DNA from: Laetiporus sulphureus 93-53
Lineage: Eukaryota > Basidiomycota > Agaricomycetes > Polyporales > Laetiporaceae
Assembly (NCBI RefSeq): GCF_001632365.1
Contig: NW_024468531.1
Span: 62,001-126,000, forward strand
Direction: 5' to 3'
Length of the DNA: 64,000 bases
Shown piece by piece: positions 10,728 to 22,028 of this stretch. A program made the position numbers and the translations under genes. A model generated the notes under the pieces. That model was given only the letters and a program-made list of their open reading frames with translations, searched no databases and was not told the DNA's origin. Numbering within the stretch: the stretch's first letter is position 1; every line of letters begins with the position of its first letter.

Positions 10728-12198
10728 ATGGCCGCTCCAGTAGGCGCCAATGCAGCTCTGCCGATGAATAACCCTCAGCCTCGCCTTCCGCCCGAGATCT
10801 GCGAGCGCATCATCGACCAATTTTATCCACACCGTTCATGGCGCGTTGACAGACAGACCGTGCTGAATTGCGCCCTCGTTTGCCGAGGGTGGTACGCCCA
10901 GAGCCGCATGGTATTTTACAAGGAGACCTTCCTCCACAGTCGCAAAGAGGCAGTCGCCTGTATGAGGTCACTGATGCGGATACCTCTCCTCGCTGGTGGT
11001 GTGCAATCGTTACGGCTCGGAAATTATTGGTTAAAATCGGAGAACGCTCTCACAGGGCCGGAGTTGGCATCCATTATCGTGATGCTGGCAGGGAAACTTC
11101 CAAACCTGGAGACCCTCTATTTCGAACGTGTCAGCTTCGAGCACTGCTCCATGCGCCATTTGGCATTTTGGAGTTTGCACGAATTCAGTCATATCACAAT
11201 ATTGGTGCTACATACTGTGACGTTGCCATCGGCGAGCCCCTTCTTTCAGGTCGTCTGTTCGTTTCCTCATCTGCAGGAACTTTATTGCTGGGATCTGCAC
11301 TGGAGCAAATCGAGGTCCATCGCTCCACTACCTGCACACCACCGCATGCCTTTGACGAAAGTAACTCGTCTTGGCTATGACATGTCGTGCTTCGAAGGCA
11401 TCGGACATACTCTTCTCGGTCTGCTGGATCAAGCTATCCTCAAAGAACTCACCTTACACCTATGTGTCTATGCGGCAACCCTTGCTTCTACTCAAGACAT
11501 TCTGAGCATAGTCAGCAGAAGACTCGAAAAGGCACAGGTCGCTTTCTGGACAGGAAAAAAAGAGAGTGCTGATGCCAATTTACACTGGCAGTCTTTGCTC
11601 TGTGAGTACTCCATCAAATCATGTTCCCTGCACAGCATGGCTCATACTTTTTGAGTGCACGCTATCAGTTTTGAAGCAAACATAAATATGCAGGGACTGA
11701 ACCTGTGCATCATCATTTCAGAAATGGATGATGTTGCACTGTTTGTCCGGAGTGTGCTGCTGCCTCTGTTACACACAATATCATCAAACGATCTCAAGTT
11801 TATCTGTTTTCAAATAGAATGCCATTCGAAATTGGAAACCGATGCCCTGCTTAATGCATTTGATCAAGAGGCCTGTGTTCAGATCGACGAGCTTTTGGCT
11901 GAGGGACATTTTGCCAAGCTGCGAGACGTGCTCATACGTTTCAATTTACGCTCCACTGAGTTGGACGACTCGCAGCGCGTTGGGTTTTGCACAGAGATTT
12001 GTGCCCGCTTTCCTAAACTGAATGACAAAAACATGTTGATGTGCGTCATCGTCATTTCTTTACAGCATAACTGAACTCACACATGGATCCAGTACTTATT
12101 ATAACCAACGCCGATTTCCGAGCGACGCTGAGAGGGCGTTGAAGGCCAAACAACTTGCCAATAAGCAGCCTCGTCCAACCGAGCAAGCCGCCGCATAG
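10728..12198 (+). CDS. F-box-like protein, array copy 2, intact (447 aa)
   Basis: Likely SCF ubiquitin-ligase adaptor. Three exons: 10728-11601, 11677-12040, 12093-12198, with introns of 75 and 52 bp; the joined frame is exactly 448 codons. The F-box spans about residues 19-60 (LPPEICERIIDQFYP, LNCALVCRGWYAQSR). Leucine-rich segments follow (VQSLRLGN, LPNLETLYFERVSFEHC), then a second conserved block in exon 2 (LFVRSVLLPLLHTISSNDLK, CVQIDELLAEGHFAKLRDV). The polar tail ends KQPRPTEQAAA. Intron 1 contains stops in all copies and is needed to join the second block. It differs from copy 3 by many substitutions and a few codon indels but no breaks, suggesting both stay under selection. Confidence 0.88.
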
Positions 12199-12939
12199 GC
12201 AATTACTGCCTTCGCAGCCATGCCATCTCGCCTTCACTTTCCTCTCCAAACAATCCTGGACGTGCAGCTCCCACGGCGGCCCTCCCTTCCTCTGCCAAAT
12301 TTCATCCCATCGACAAATCATCCAGATCATTATACTCTCTCCCAATCCCCTCGTTCGCTTCTGTCATGCCATCGGCATGATACTGGACATGGCACGTCGT
12401 TGCCGTGGTCACTATGTCCTACAGTGTATGCCTTGTCCTATCTGTCGACAATCACAGTTACGCCTCGTTCGCAGTCATCATGATATCCTCGCGTCCCTGT
12501 TATCACACTCTTCGCTCAAAGTCCTTTTGACGCTCGCTTCGCATCGGCGGTATATTCTCGGACGTCCCACGGTAATTACCAGTTTGTGTACTCGGTGTCA
12601 GATATAACTACTACACGAAAGATAGGATTTTCTGTATCTTTCCCTCGCCTCGCTTGATCTTATCTATGTCTTTGTTATGCATTTTTTTTTCAATACTACG
12701 AATCCACATCACAATTTGAAGCGTTCAGGCGATATTATGATCGTCGTGAGCACGGTGTGCCGTCGCAATGACCCTCACCGATTGTCGTATAATTTACATA
12801 ATAGTGGTAAAACAATTTCACCATCGTGCACTCGATGCGAAATATCAACGATGCCGCAGTGACAGAACTCACTCATACACCAGTGAGAAAAAAATAAACG
12901 CGGCATTCATACAGAAAACAGATACACACATGACTTCTT

Positions 12940-15090
12940 CGATACGAAGACCGAGTAAGCATGTAGAGACCGATATTGAGATCGCACATGAGATCGAGAT
13001 CAGAAACCAAGACCACAGACATTAACAGAGACCACGTCTACGAGGAAAAGAAGCTGAGACGAAAGACCGAGACTACAGCGACGAGAAAGGACATCGGAAC
13101 CACAAGACAGGAAGAGAGATCGGGACGAGACATAGCATGTGGTCCAAGGGCGGGAGGCATCATGAGACGAATGCTGCGCACAACGCCCACCAAAGAGGGA
13201 ATGGGAATGCATTGTTCCGGAACCGATGCGTCCGATGAAGCTTTGCATGTCGTCTGTCCGAGTTATCGACGACGACGAACGTATGCTCGTGTAGGTGTGT
13301 GACGCTGAAGGGAGCATAAATCGGCGAGGGCAAAGAAGCACGGAGATAAGTAATGCTTACCTCCTGTGGCAGTCCTTCCCGTCGTTTCATGTGATGTCCG
13401 GAGAACGCTGAAGCGAAAGCAGGCCTTAGGACAGCAGGACCAACAAATGGACGCACAGTCCGACGGTCGACTCGGGCCAGCGCACCTAACAAGGACAATG
13501 CTATCAAATTATCGCGATGACTGGGGAATCCTTCGCTTCGCCCGTTCTCCCCTATTGCAGATGGTGAGCTCCGAAGCTCGAGCAACTATCGGCGGTGACC
13601 CATGTGCCACGATATCGTGATCCAAGACCACATCGGAAGAAGAGCATCCCACGCGAACGATGCGAGAGCAGAGGAAGAAGCGAGGGCGATCCACTAGGGA
13701 ATACAATGTGAGCCTAAGGTGATGGCAGGAGAGTGCGGTGTGACCGAGGCAGGGAAATCGAAAAGGGACGATGTCGATAACCTACAAAAGATCGTCAGCA
13801 AGCTAAAGGAGTGAAAATGGTACGAGAACTCACTAAGAACGATTGACGGCGGTCAAGTGCCTGCGTAAGTTTAATGGGCGAAAGCAAATGAACGAGACGT
13901 TGAGAGCGCTTGCTGTATGGACTTTTCCAACGGGATCCTGCATCGGAGAGAAGGCCGAAAGAACGATGCCCGTGTTGAACGACGCTGATAGATTGCGCAC
14001 GATGTTGAGCAGGCAGTGGCGGGCAAATAAGTGAGATAGAGAAGAGCGTGGCCAGCGACTTTCGCGATTCGAAGGAACATCTTGTAGGCTATGAGGCCCC
14101 AAGCGATGGGAACGCCTGCATTGCCGAAGGACCGTGAGGTTGCTCACGGCCGTGCCCTTGTAACGCGGGAGGCATGCGTCGCCTTCCCGATCGGAAGGCT
14201 CGGGATGAGGGATGTCATGAGTGCTATGTTGCAATCATCCGAGATGGGAGTATCCAATGCTGGATCCGTGTTCTCCACTGAGGTGACCTTGTCCGAGATT
14301 GAGATGCGGACGGCCCTGTCAATGTGCACCGTGGAGGGAACCTCAACAGGAACGGTCGCGTTGATGGCCTTGTCCACATGTCCTACTGATGGAACGTCAA
14401 TAGCGGCAAGGCGCAACCGGGGGACTTTCTCTGACGCTGCAGGATACAAAGAGGAGGTGGCTCGATCTTGCCCGCGGAGACAGCGCGTAGGCCGAAGATG
14501 AACGTACTGATGAACGTGGACACAGACGCGGATGTCAGCGTGAAGATGATCTACAAATTGTCGTCCGAGACCGCGGTGCACACTGAATATAGGCAGACAT
14601 GACTCGTCGAATTCGCAGGTGACTACCTGCAAATTGTCGTCGCAAAGTGGAGTGCGCATGCAAGCCGTAGTTAAGGACGCAACGCTGGGCTGTATGGCTG
14701 AAATGCACAAATAGTGTTCCGAGGGCAAAAGGGATCATGTGAACGCACCAGTTTGGCAGGGATTGCCTTCTCCCTACAGTGAAATCCTCAAGGGAACGAT
14801 TCCAACTTGACCGCGGTTTGGAACGTTGACGTTCCAGTAATGCACGCAGGAAGTTGAGCAGAGCACCGTGACAAGCTCCGGAGAGGATGATAGCAGATGC
14901 GAAGCCGAGTCTTGGTCATTAACAAGCTTTCAGTGATACAGAACCTCTGATATACTGTACGCATACCTACTTCCTGTCGAGCCCAAGGATGAATGTGCAG
15001 AGATGATCAAGCCCTCGAAGTGAAACGAGAAGTAATCATGTAGACCCGCTGCAGGACGAGGGTAGACGAGGGCGAGAGCACGGACTGATT
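12940..15090. repeat. Unit-2 tail segment (second copy of the extra tail)
   Basis: Counterpart of 6525-8510. It begins in the purine-rich gagaccgatattgagatcg stretch and ends around gcaggacgagggta (15051). The minus frame open in unit 1 is broken here, and the charged plus frame has stops. A minus frame at 13160-13585 (with SVTHLHEHTFVVVDNSDRRH) is open and matches a shorter open frame at 6775-6993 in unit 1, but nucleotide similarity alone could explain this. No family recognised. Confidence 0.6.
14460..14760 (-). pseudogene. Decayed copy of the tail hypothetical gene
   Basis: In the frame matching the unit-1 hypothetical protein this stretch reads VSDDNL, stop, IIFTLTSASVSTFISTFIFG. It corresponds to VSDDNSAIAFTLTCASVSTF in unit 1, with a frame change further upstream. 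So the unit-2 copy is broken or the frame was never coding. The parallel reading is seen directly; the direction of decay is inferred. Confidence 0.35.
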
Positions 15091-15308
15091 GGAGGTGCCG
15101 ATGCTTGCGAAGCTAGACATGGATCTTCTTACCGAGAGGATCCAAAGCGAGCACTAGTGCTCTGCTCTGAGGTGTGGTGCAATCGCAGGAGCCAGAAAGC
15201 ATGCGGATATTGCAATGACTCAATCCATAATCATACTACTACGGGTAGGCTCATAAATCAGCTTTCGTACAGGAAGACAGTCGTTCCTTATACTCAGGCT
15301 GAGACTAT

Positions 15309-15339
15309 CACGGGGGGTCCAGAGGGAAGACCCCCCGTG
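15309..15339. repeat. Perfect 11-bp inverted repeat (hairpin) with GC-rich stem
   Basis: CACGGGGGGTC at 15309-15319 is perfectly complementary to GACCCCCCGTG at 15329-15339, with a 9-base loop. It lies just beyond the right edge of unit 2 and before the plus-strand frame at 15483. It could be a stem-loop, a protein-binding palindrome or the scar or end of an inserted element. Confidence 0.6.
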
Positions 15340-15482
15340 GGAAAGCGGAGTTTCAACGTGCCGACGGCAATTCGACGCTCGAAGCTTTGGCGCTGGTCGG
15401 ACACACCACGTGATCGCGTTGTACAGAACGCGTCTGTAAAGGACATCGCGCGTAGATCGTGTACCTCTCGTGTATTTTAGCC

Positions 15483-15860
15483 ATGTCGTCTCAAGAAACC
15501 AATGCAATACAGAGTACAAATCAAAGTGATGAAGAAGCAAGCAGAGAAAGCCCCACTTTCGCTTCCTCTGCCCACCAAAGTGGCCCAAACCACTCCCCAG
15601 ACTCTAGGCCCTATCCGCTTGCCAGTCCCTTTTCGACAGCTTCTCACCCGCATACAGCATACCATGGGCAGTACAGTCCAATCTTTGCAGGCTATGGCTC
15701 CAACTTCCAAACATACAGTTGGCAGCATGGGTATTCTACACCCTCTCCTTCTCAGCATTCGTCTAGTGGAACTTTTGATATACCCACCTTCTCCGCGGAG
15801 TCGAGACGATCGAAACTCGGAGCCAGAGAATGGGTGCATAAAGAAGCGAGTGATGTACTT
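15483..15860 (+). CDS. Hypothetical Ser/Pro/Gln-rich frame, possibly the 5' exon of a broken gene
   Basis: Starts MSSQETNAIQSTNQ and continues with a low-complexity Ser/His/Pro/Tyr-rich sequence (YGSNFQTYSWQHGYSTPSPS). After about residue 125 the frame runs into the antisense of the helicase relic, where it is meaningless; the formal stop is at 16079. The composition looks like a disordered N-terminus rather than random sequence, but no family is recognised and it may be non-coding. Confidence 0.25.
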
Positions 15861-16626
15861 GATATGCGGGCAGTCAATGGAGTAACGAGCGTTCACGTAC
15901 TGCCCTTGCCGAAAGCCAAGACCTGCCGCAATTTTGAGAGCATGACCAGAAGTAGCCGTACCGGTCACAGCAACCCAGGTTGTATTGGAGTTCAGCCGCG
16001 CACGCATCGTCTTGAGAACAGAATAGCTTTCGCGCCAGAGGGCTCTCGTCATCGGGCAAGTGAGCCTCATCAATCATGAACCAGCGGATCAGGTCTTTGA
16101 AGCCAGATATTCGCAGGAGCTTCATCATGCGTTCTCCAGCAAGCATTTGAGGGCTCAGGAAAGCGATGCGGACATCTTCACCGTTCTGCAGCTCGTCGTA
16201 AAGATCGCGCTTGTCGTAGTATGCGTCGCGGACAGTATCCTCGTTCAGCGCGATCGCGCGCAGCCCAACTCGACGGGCACTCTCGCTCTAGTAAATCAAG
16301 CCATACATAGCTCTTTATTTCTGTGTGTGAATCCAGCAGAGATATCGTACCTGCTGTATAGAAAGTAGCTTGGTAGGGACAATGTATAACGCGACGCCTC
16401 GCTCACCGAATGCTTGAGCTGCGAGTAGAGGGGCCCAGAAGACTGTCGTCTTGCCCTGACCTGGTGCAATAACTAGAAAGACCTCGCGTCCTTCAATGAT
16501 GTCTAGTCCGTGTTTGATCTGGAATTCTCGAGGTTACGAGATCCCACACTTTTGAGAGAACAGCTCAGCAAGCCATTCAGCGTTGATTTGAGGGTCGCCG
16601 AGAGAAGACTGAGCAGGTTCAGACAT
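15805..16626 (-). pseudogene. RecQ/DEAH-like helicase relic
   Basis: The minus strand starts MSEPAQSSLGDPQ at 16626 and shows a Walker A motif (VFLVIAPGQGKTTVFWAP), IVPTKLLSIQQ, a short intron (about 16291-16351), AFLSPQMLAGERMM and a DEAH box (WFMIDEAHL). TWVAVTGTAT follows. It is broken twice: an in-frame TAA at 16534-16536 after KCGIS, and a one-base frame change near 16036-16041 after DDESPL, with the frame resuming at WRESYSVLKTM. Homology stops near 15805, so the helicase C-domain is missing. Similar helicase-like genes are repeated in basidiomycete genomes. It sits between units 2 and 3 and probably arrived as a mobile or duplicated fragment. Confidence 0.75.
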
Positions 16627-16929
16627 ATTTGCTACTATAGACAAGACTTTGACCGTATGAATGCGTTAACGAACGTCATGCTAGCATTGAGCGACACGAG
16701 GAGTATGCAGGAAGACACGCTCAGCCTGAGGCGCGTCCTCTGGTCGCGTGGTCGCGTTGTGGCGGTGGCGGCGGCATGTTCAAACTCAGCGTTCCCACGG
16801 GTACACTTCTCACTGGACCCCCTGGTGTTAGCTCGAGCCTATACTACGGGGAGCGACGAGAAGCAGGCCACCGCAAGAAGCGCCGACACCGTCACCGCCG
16901 TGACCGTCTGATTCTGTGGCCGATCCGAG
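16627..16929. other. Intergenic spacer before unit 3
   Basis: About 300 bp between the helicase relic and tandem unit 3. No gene, repeat or element seen. Confidence 0.4.
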
Positions 16930-18293
16930 CTTGAGCGTTACCACCGGCGCAAGAAGAGCCAGTCCGAGTCGAAGATCAAGTATAAGAAAGATCGGGTGCG
17001 GAACAGTACGATACAAGGCTGGAATACAGAGAAAAAGCACCTAGCGGAGGCAAGAGGCACGAGCTTGGAGAGGCTGAAGCGGCAGGTGGAGAATACGGAT
17101 GAGGTACGTTTCAAGGGTGCGTCCATACGTCGGACTTTGGAGGCAGTCTCGTGTTGATGGGCTACAGGCCGCGGAGGGTAAAGTATGTCGATCCTCATTC
17201 GCACACGAGATGACCGAGAAGATATTTGGCAGACCGAAATACAATTCAGAGATGATAGTCACGGATCGTTCGCTCGTGGCAGAGATCTCACAGATTCCAC
17301 CCCGCGATGAGTCTATGGCATTCAACAGATGAAATTATGATGATCGCTGCGGGAATGCTCAAGCAACAGCGCGGGTGAGTGTCTTGCCATTTAATCTCAT
17401 TGACTACATGTCATTAGCACTCCTCTTTCTACGCTAGACGCATTCCTGGATGACGGGATATCATACAATGGAACGCTGGGATCTATCTCAAGCAGATCAT
17501 TATTAGGACGGGACTATGCCGTAGATGCGGTTTATGCGTCCGGTTTACTCAAGACATTTTCGAGTGGATCACGGCCAGATTGAACGTTAGCCGTCTAGGT
17601 CTGATTCCTGCATGATCAACAACAGTGTCGTTCATCGGCGCGCGGCAGCGGAGAAGCGAGTCGGACATGTTTTGCGGACGATGGAAGGAGAGCATCACAT
17701 CACATTGTACTCGGTGCGTCTCGACTCGAGCCGTTATTACCGGTATTATCCGGATCGCTCTGATTGCGTTTGACATTCTATGTGAACATCAGGGTGGGCG
17801 ACTTCTTCCTCCGAGTCGTCTCCTGCCCACACCACCGCATGTGGCTCACACAGCTTCCCATGCACGATCTGGTATCAACAATGTTATGTCAGACTCCGAT
17901 AACTTCGTGGACACAAAATGACTATTCGGCGTGTCACAGCCTCAAGGCAGTGTTGTATTCGATCGGCCTTACAGCTGCAGGGATCAATTGCACCGCAACC
18001 AAGCGCTACTATTGGGAGACTCGGTGCCTGATAGTAATAGGAACCGCTAAGAAATGGAAGCTGAGAAGCCAGGCTGAGCGGCATGGCTGTTCAAGACAGC
18101 TGTACATGTGTGCTGCATGCAGCAAGCTCCCTGTTCACGGGCAGGTGGTGTAGTGCGCAGTGCCTGCGACAGCTATGTCCGTTCCAGCATGACATCCTCC
18201 GTTCACTATGGAGATAGCACGGCGCGTTACTCGTGCCCACATCTTGCGGATGCTGTCCATGGCACGAGCCAGGACGTAGCTGAGAAGGCGAAG

Positions 18294-18409
18294 GGCAGTG
18301 ACTCTGGAGAGGCGATCCAGGTATGAATGCGATGGTTCAAGATAGGTAGCAGGCAGTGACTCTGGAGAGGCGATCCAGGTAGGAATGCGACGGTTCAAGA
18401 TAGGTAGCA
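18294..18409. repeat. 58-bp tandem duplication
   Basis: Two near-identical copies, 18294-18351 and 18352-18409, each containing ggcagtgactctggagaggc followed by gatccaggta and a ggttcaagataggtagca end. They differ at about two positions. Units 1 and 2 have a single copy of this stretch. Confidence 0.85.
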
Positions 18410-18710
18410 CAACAGAACATCGTATTCGTCGCAGTCAGTGCATGTGCAGAGCAACATCGATGTCCGGCGTTTGATATGCAGTTACATCGTCTTTGCTTTT
18501 TGCTGTACGTCCAAAAATTATTCCCTGGTGACAGACAGCGAACATCGGAACTCAAATGTGTATTATATGGTAGGACAGTGCCACATCCTCTATCCTTGCG
18601 CGATGGAAGTATGTGATGGTCAAGTGCTGCCAGTAGAGGCTGTGAGCGTCAGCGGACCGTATCGGAGTCGTGAAGGTTCGCGGTTCTGTGGTATCGAAGC
18701 GTTCTTTACA

Positions 18711-18718
18711 TATATAAG
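18711..18718 (+). promoter_or_regulatory. TATA-like element of F-box gene 3
   Basis: TATATAAG about 207 bp before the ATG, at the same place as the elements in units 1 and 2. Confidence 0.5.
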
Positions 18719-18917
18719 CGGTTTCACACCTCCAAGTCGTCGCACGGCCGTCCATCCTACTCTTATTCCCGAGTCTCACCGACATCCTCTGCGTCATTTT
18801 CAACCTCCATTTTGACACACTACGTCTCGCACACATTGAATCCACTTGTGAGCAGCTACGTACAATCCTGTTCTCGGACACTTGCTCATGTAACAACATA
18901 AGCCGTCCGATCCTACC

Positions 18918-20403
18918 ATGGCCGCTCCACTAGGCGCCAATCCAGCCCCGCCAATTAATATCCCTCAGTTTCAGCTTCCGCCCGAGGTCTGCGAGCGCAT
19001 CATCGACCATCTCGATCCGTACCTTTTGAAAGGGAATGACGACAGACAGACTCTGTTGAACTGCGCCCTCGTTTGCCGAGGGTGGTACACCGAAAGCCGC
19101 GCGGTCCTTTTCGAGAAGCCCTTGCTCCGCAGTCGCAAAGAGGCAGTCGCCTGTGCGAGGTCACTGACGCGGATTCCTCTCCTCGCCAGCGGTGTACAAT
19201 TGTTACAGATCGGGCGGAGTCAGTCAGATCCGGAGATCGTTACTACGGCGCCAGAGTTGGCATCGATTCTCGTAATGCTGGCAGGGAAACTTCCATACCT
19301 GGAGTCGCTCGAGTTCGATCTCGTCAGCTTCGAGCACTGCTTCATGCGCCATTTGGCATTTTGGAGTTTGCACGAATTCAGTCATATCACATCATTGTGC
19401 CTAAGCAATGTGACGATGCCATCGGCGAGCCCCTTCTTTCAGGTCGTCTGTTCGTTTCCTCATCTGCAGTACCTTTCTTGCTGGGATCTGCACTGGAGCA
19501 AATCGAGGTCCATGGCTCCACTACCTGAACGCCACCGCATGCCTTTGACGAAAGTGACTCGCCTTGGCTATGACATGTCGTGCTTCGAAGATATTGGACA
19601 CCATCTTCTCGGTCTGCTGGATCAAGCTATCCTCAAAGAACTTCAGCTACATCCAAATGTCTCTGCGGCAACTCTCGCTTCGACTCAAGACATTCTGAAC
19701 ATAGTCAGCAGAAGACTCGAGGAGGCAGATGTCGGCTTGTGGGCAAGAAAGCAGGACAGTGCTGATGGCAATTTACAGTCTTTGCTCTGTGAGTACTCCA
19801 TCAAAACATGTTCCCTGCACAGCATGGCTCACGCTTTTTGAGTGCACCCTATCAATTTTGAAGCAAACGTAAATATGCAGGGACTGAAACTGTGTATCAT
19901 CATTTCAGAAATGAATGATGTTGCACTGTTTGTCCGGAGTGTGCTGCTGCCTCTGTTACACACAATATCATCAAACGATCTCAAAGATGTCTGTTTTCGA
20001 ATACAATGCGATTCGGAACTGGAAACCGGCGATGCCCTGCTTAATGCATTTGACCAAGAGGCCTGTGTTCAGATCGACGAGCTTTTGGCTGAGGGACATT
20101 TTGCCAAGCTGCGAGACGTCTCCATAGTTTTCTATCTAGGCATCACTGCGTCGGACAGTGACTCAGCGTCGGATGACTCACAGTGGATTAACGTTTGCAC
20201 AGAGATTTGTGCCCGCTTTCCTAAACTGAGTGACAAAAACGTGTTGATGTGCGTCCTCGTCATTATTTAAAGCATAACTGAACTCAATTGGATTCAGTAC
20301 TCGTTATAACCAGCACCAATTCCCAAGTGATGCTGAGAGAGAATTGAAGGCGAAACAACTGGCGAATAAGCAGCCTCGTCCAACCGAACAAGCCGCCGCA
20401 TAG
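18918..20403 (+). CDS. F-box-like protein, array copy 3, intact (453 aa)
   Basis: Likely SCF ubiquitin-ligase adaptor and closest relative of copy 2. Exons 18918-19788, 19864-20248 and 20298-20403, introns 75 and 49 bp; the joined frame is 454 codons. F-box: LPPEVCERIIDHLDPYLLKG and LLNCALVCRGWYTESR. The body has leucine-rich segments (ITSLCLSNVTMPSAS, ILKELQLHPNVSAATLAS). Exon 2 carries LFVRSVLLPLLHTISSNDLK and a small acidic insertion (ASDSDSASDDSQ) that copies 1 and 2 lack. Its tail (LKAKQLANKQPRPTEQAAA) is the same as in copy 2. No disruption. Function of the family beyond the F-box is unknown. Confidence 0.88.
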
Positions 20404-21103
20404 TCAATTACCGCATTTGTAGTCACGCCATCTCACCTTCGCTTTCCTCTCCAAGTAAACTTGGACATGTAGATCCAACGGCAGCCCGTCACTCTGGCCA
20501 ACTCTCATCCCATCTGCAAATCATGCGGAATTCAGCCCGAGCATCATACCCTCATCCAATCTCCTAGTTTTCTTTCGTCATGCCATCGCCGTGATCTCGA
20601 ATATGGCACATTGTTGCCACGGTCATTATGGCGTAGGGCATACCCGCGTCCTATTTCATCGCTTAGCACAATTACGTCGTCGTCCACGGTCATCATGATA
20701 ACCTTTGTCCTATAATCACCGTCTTCTGTAAAATCCTCTTGACTCTCACTTCGCACCGGCGATATTTTCTCGAACGTCCGGCAGTTCTTATACCAGTTTT
20801 GTGTACTCAATGCCGGATCCATGTACTACTGCGCGACAGGTGGGATTCCGTGTCACTTCCCCTCGCTTCGCTTGCTGTACTTGTGCCTTTGCTACGCCGT
20901 TTCGTTCTTCTAGCACTACGAATGCAGATCAGATGTTTCAGCGATCAGTCCGTTCCCGTAGGCATGGCGTGCCATTGCAATGAGTCCCAAGCGGTGAAGC
21001 AGCGATGGTCGTGTAAAGATTTCACCATCGTGCACTCGATGCGAAATATCAACGATCCCGCAGTGACAGAACTTACTCGCACTCATCGCTTCGAAGGTAC
21101 TCG

Positions 21104-21300
21104 GTGACGCGATCACGATTCTGCCCGGCATTCTTGAGACATGACGGTTATGGCAGCGACCATCATTTCATACATAACCTACACACGCTCGCCTTGGAGA
21201 GGGCCGATTTCGATATTCGTTTCCACAATGGTCCGTGCACATCAAGCAATCTAACTTCACATTTGTACGTCATCCCAAAATGGGGCGAGCACGGGCATAT
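21104..21300 (+). pseudogene. C-terminal fragment resembling the downstream F-box protein
   Basis: The frame reads FLRHDGYGSDHHFIHNLHTL then ALERADFDIRFHNGPCTSSN. The intact F-box gene downstream reads LRDDGDGDVLYFAHDLRTLT then FSEVDFMAPAISFGPITSCG over the same kind of segment. No start, F-box or upstream body is present, and the frame ends after about 60 residues. I infer a truncated relic of a paralogue abutting the end of array unit 3. The similarity is by eye and modest. Confidence 0.4.
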
Positions 21301-22028
21301 TTGAAGAAGATCGGCGTTGATGACTGCATCAATATAGAGTAACGGAACGAAAAGTCTTGTCAACGTACTGCGGAGGCAGTGGAGTGAGACCGAGTGGCGC
21401 AGTAAAGTGAGGATGAGGACGAGAATTCAGCGTCATCGCAGCATCATAGTTGGTGCATATTAGTATGCTAAAGCTCGACTTACTGCGAATTTGGAGACTG
21501 GAAGGTGTGCCGCTCATCCTGCTGCTTTTTATCATCATAAGGTGACAGTCAGGTCTGCACACCTTTAAGCATGTTTACTATCTTATCGCGAGTACTGAAC
21601 TTTCTCACCTTCGCCTATGGCATGTCCTTTCAATCTCTCCCCTAGGCCTCTGATCTGATCTAAGAGCCAGAAGGATCGATTAGGTTTTGTAGCGGTATGT
21701 TGCACCATTAAATCGTTTGTAGCCTCCGAGTAAAGTCGCAGGAAAAGCATACATACGTTTCAACGGTCAATGCAGGCGAGTCTGCCGCGTGGCAGTCGAT
21801 CGTGCCACAGTAAGACGATCGGAAAGTTCCGAAGATTGTTAGAAGGCAGGCCTGCTGCTTTCGGCTCAAATCGATATTTTCTCCAATTCAAACGCGTTGT
21901 GCAGTTGATCTTCAGCTTCAGCTTTAATCTCGAGGACGGCCTCCCTCGTTGGCGGCGGGTGAGCGCGCTGAACCTCTGAGCCCGTTCGTTTGAGCAATCG
22001 TGCTCATGCTAATTTTGCAGAATCCAAT

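Larger units (their letters stand above)
8560..15090. repeat. Tandem unit 2 of the F-box array
   Basis: Second copy, about 6.5 kb, in the same orientation as units 1 and 3. Compared with them it carries an extra ~0.33 kb insertion before the F-box gene (about 10005-10338) and, like unit 1, the ~2 kb tail. Its F-box gene is intact. The upstream 2.1 kb (8560-10727) has no gene I can support. Confidence 0.75.
16930..21085. repeat. Tandem unit 3 of the F-box array (short form)
   Basis: Third copy, about 4.2 kb. It starts at the aagaagagccagtccgagtcg landmark and ends after cgcagtgacagaacttactcgc, where units 1 and 2 continue into the ~2 kb tail. It contains a private 58-bp tandem duplication (18294-18409). 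The 2 kb before its F-box gene has no supportable gene. Confidence 0.75.
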
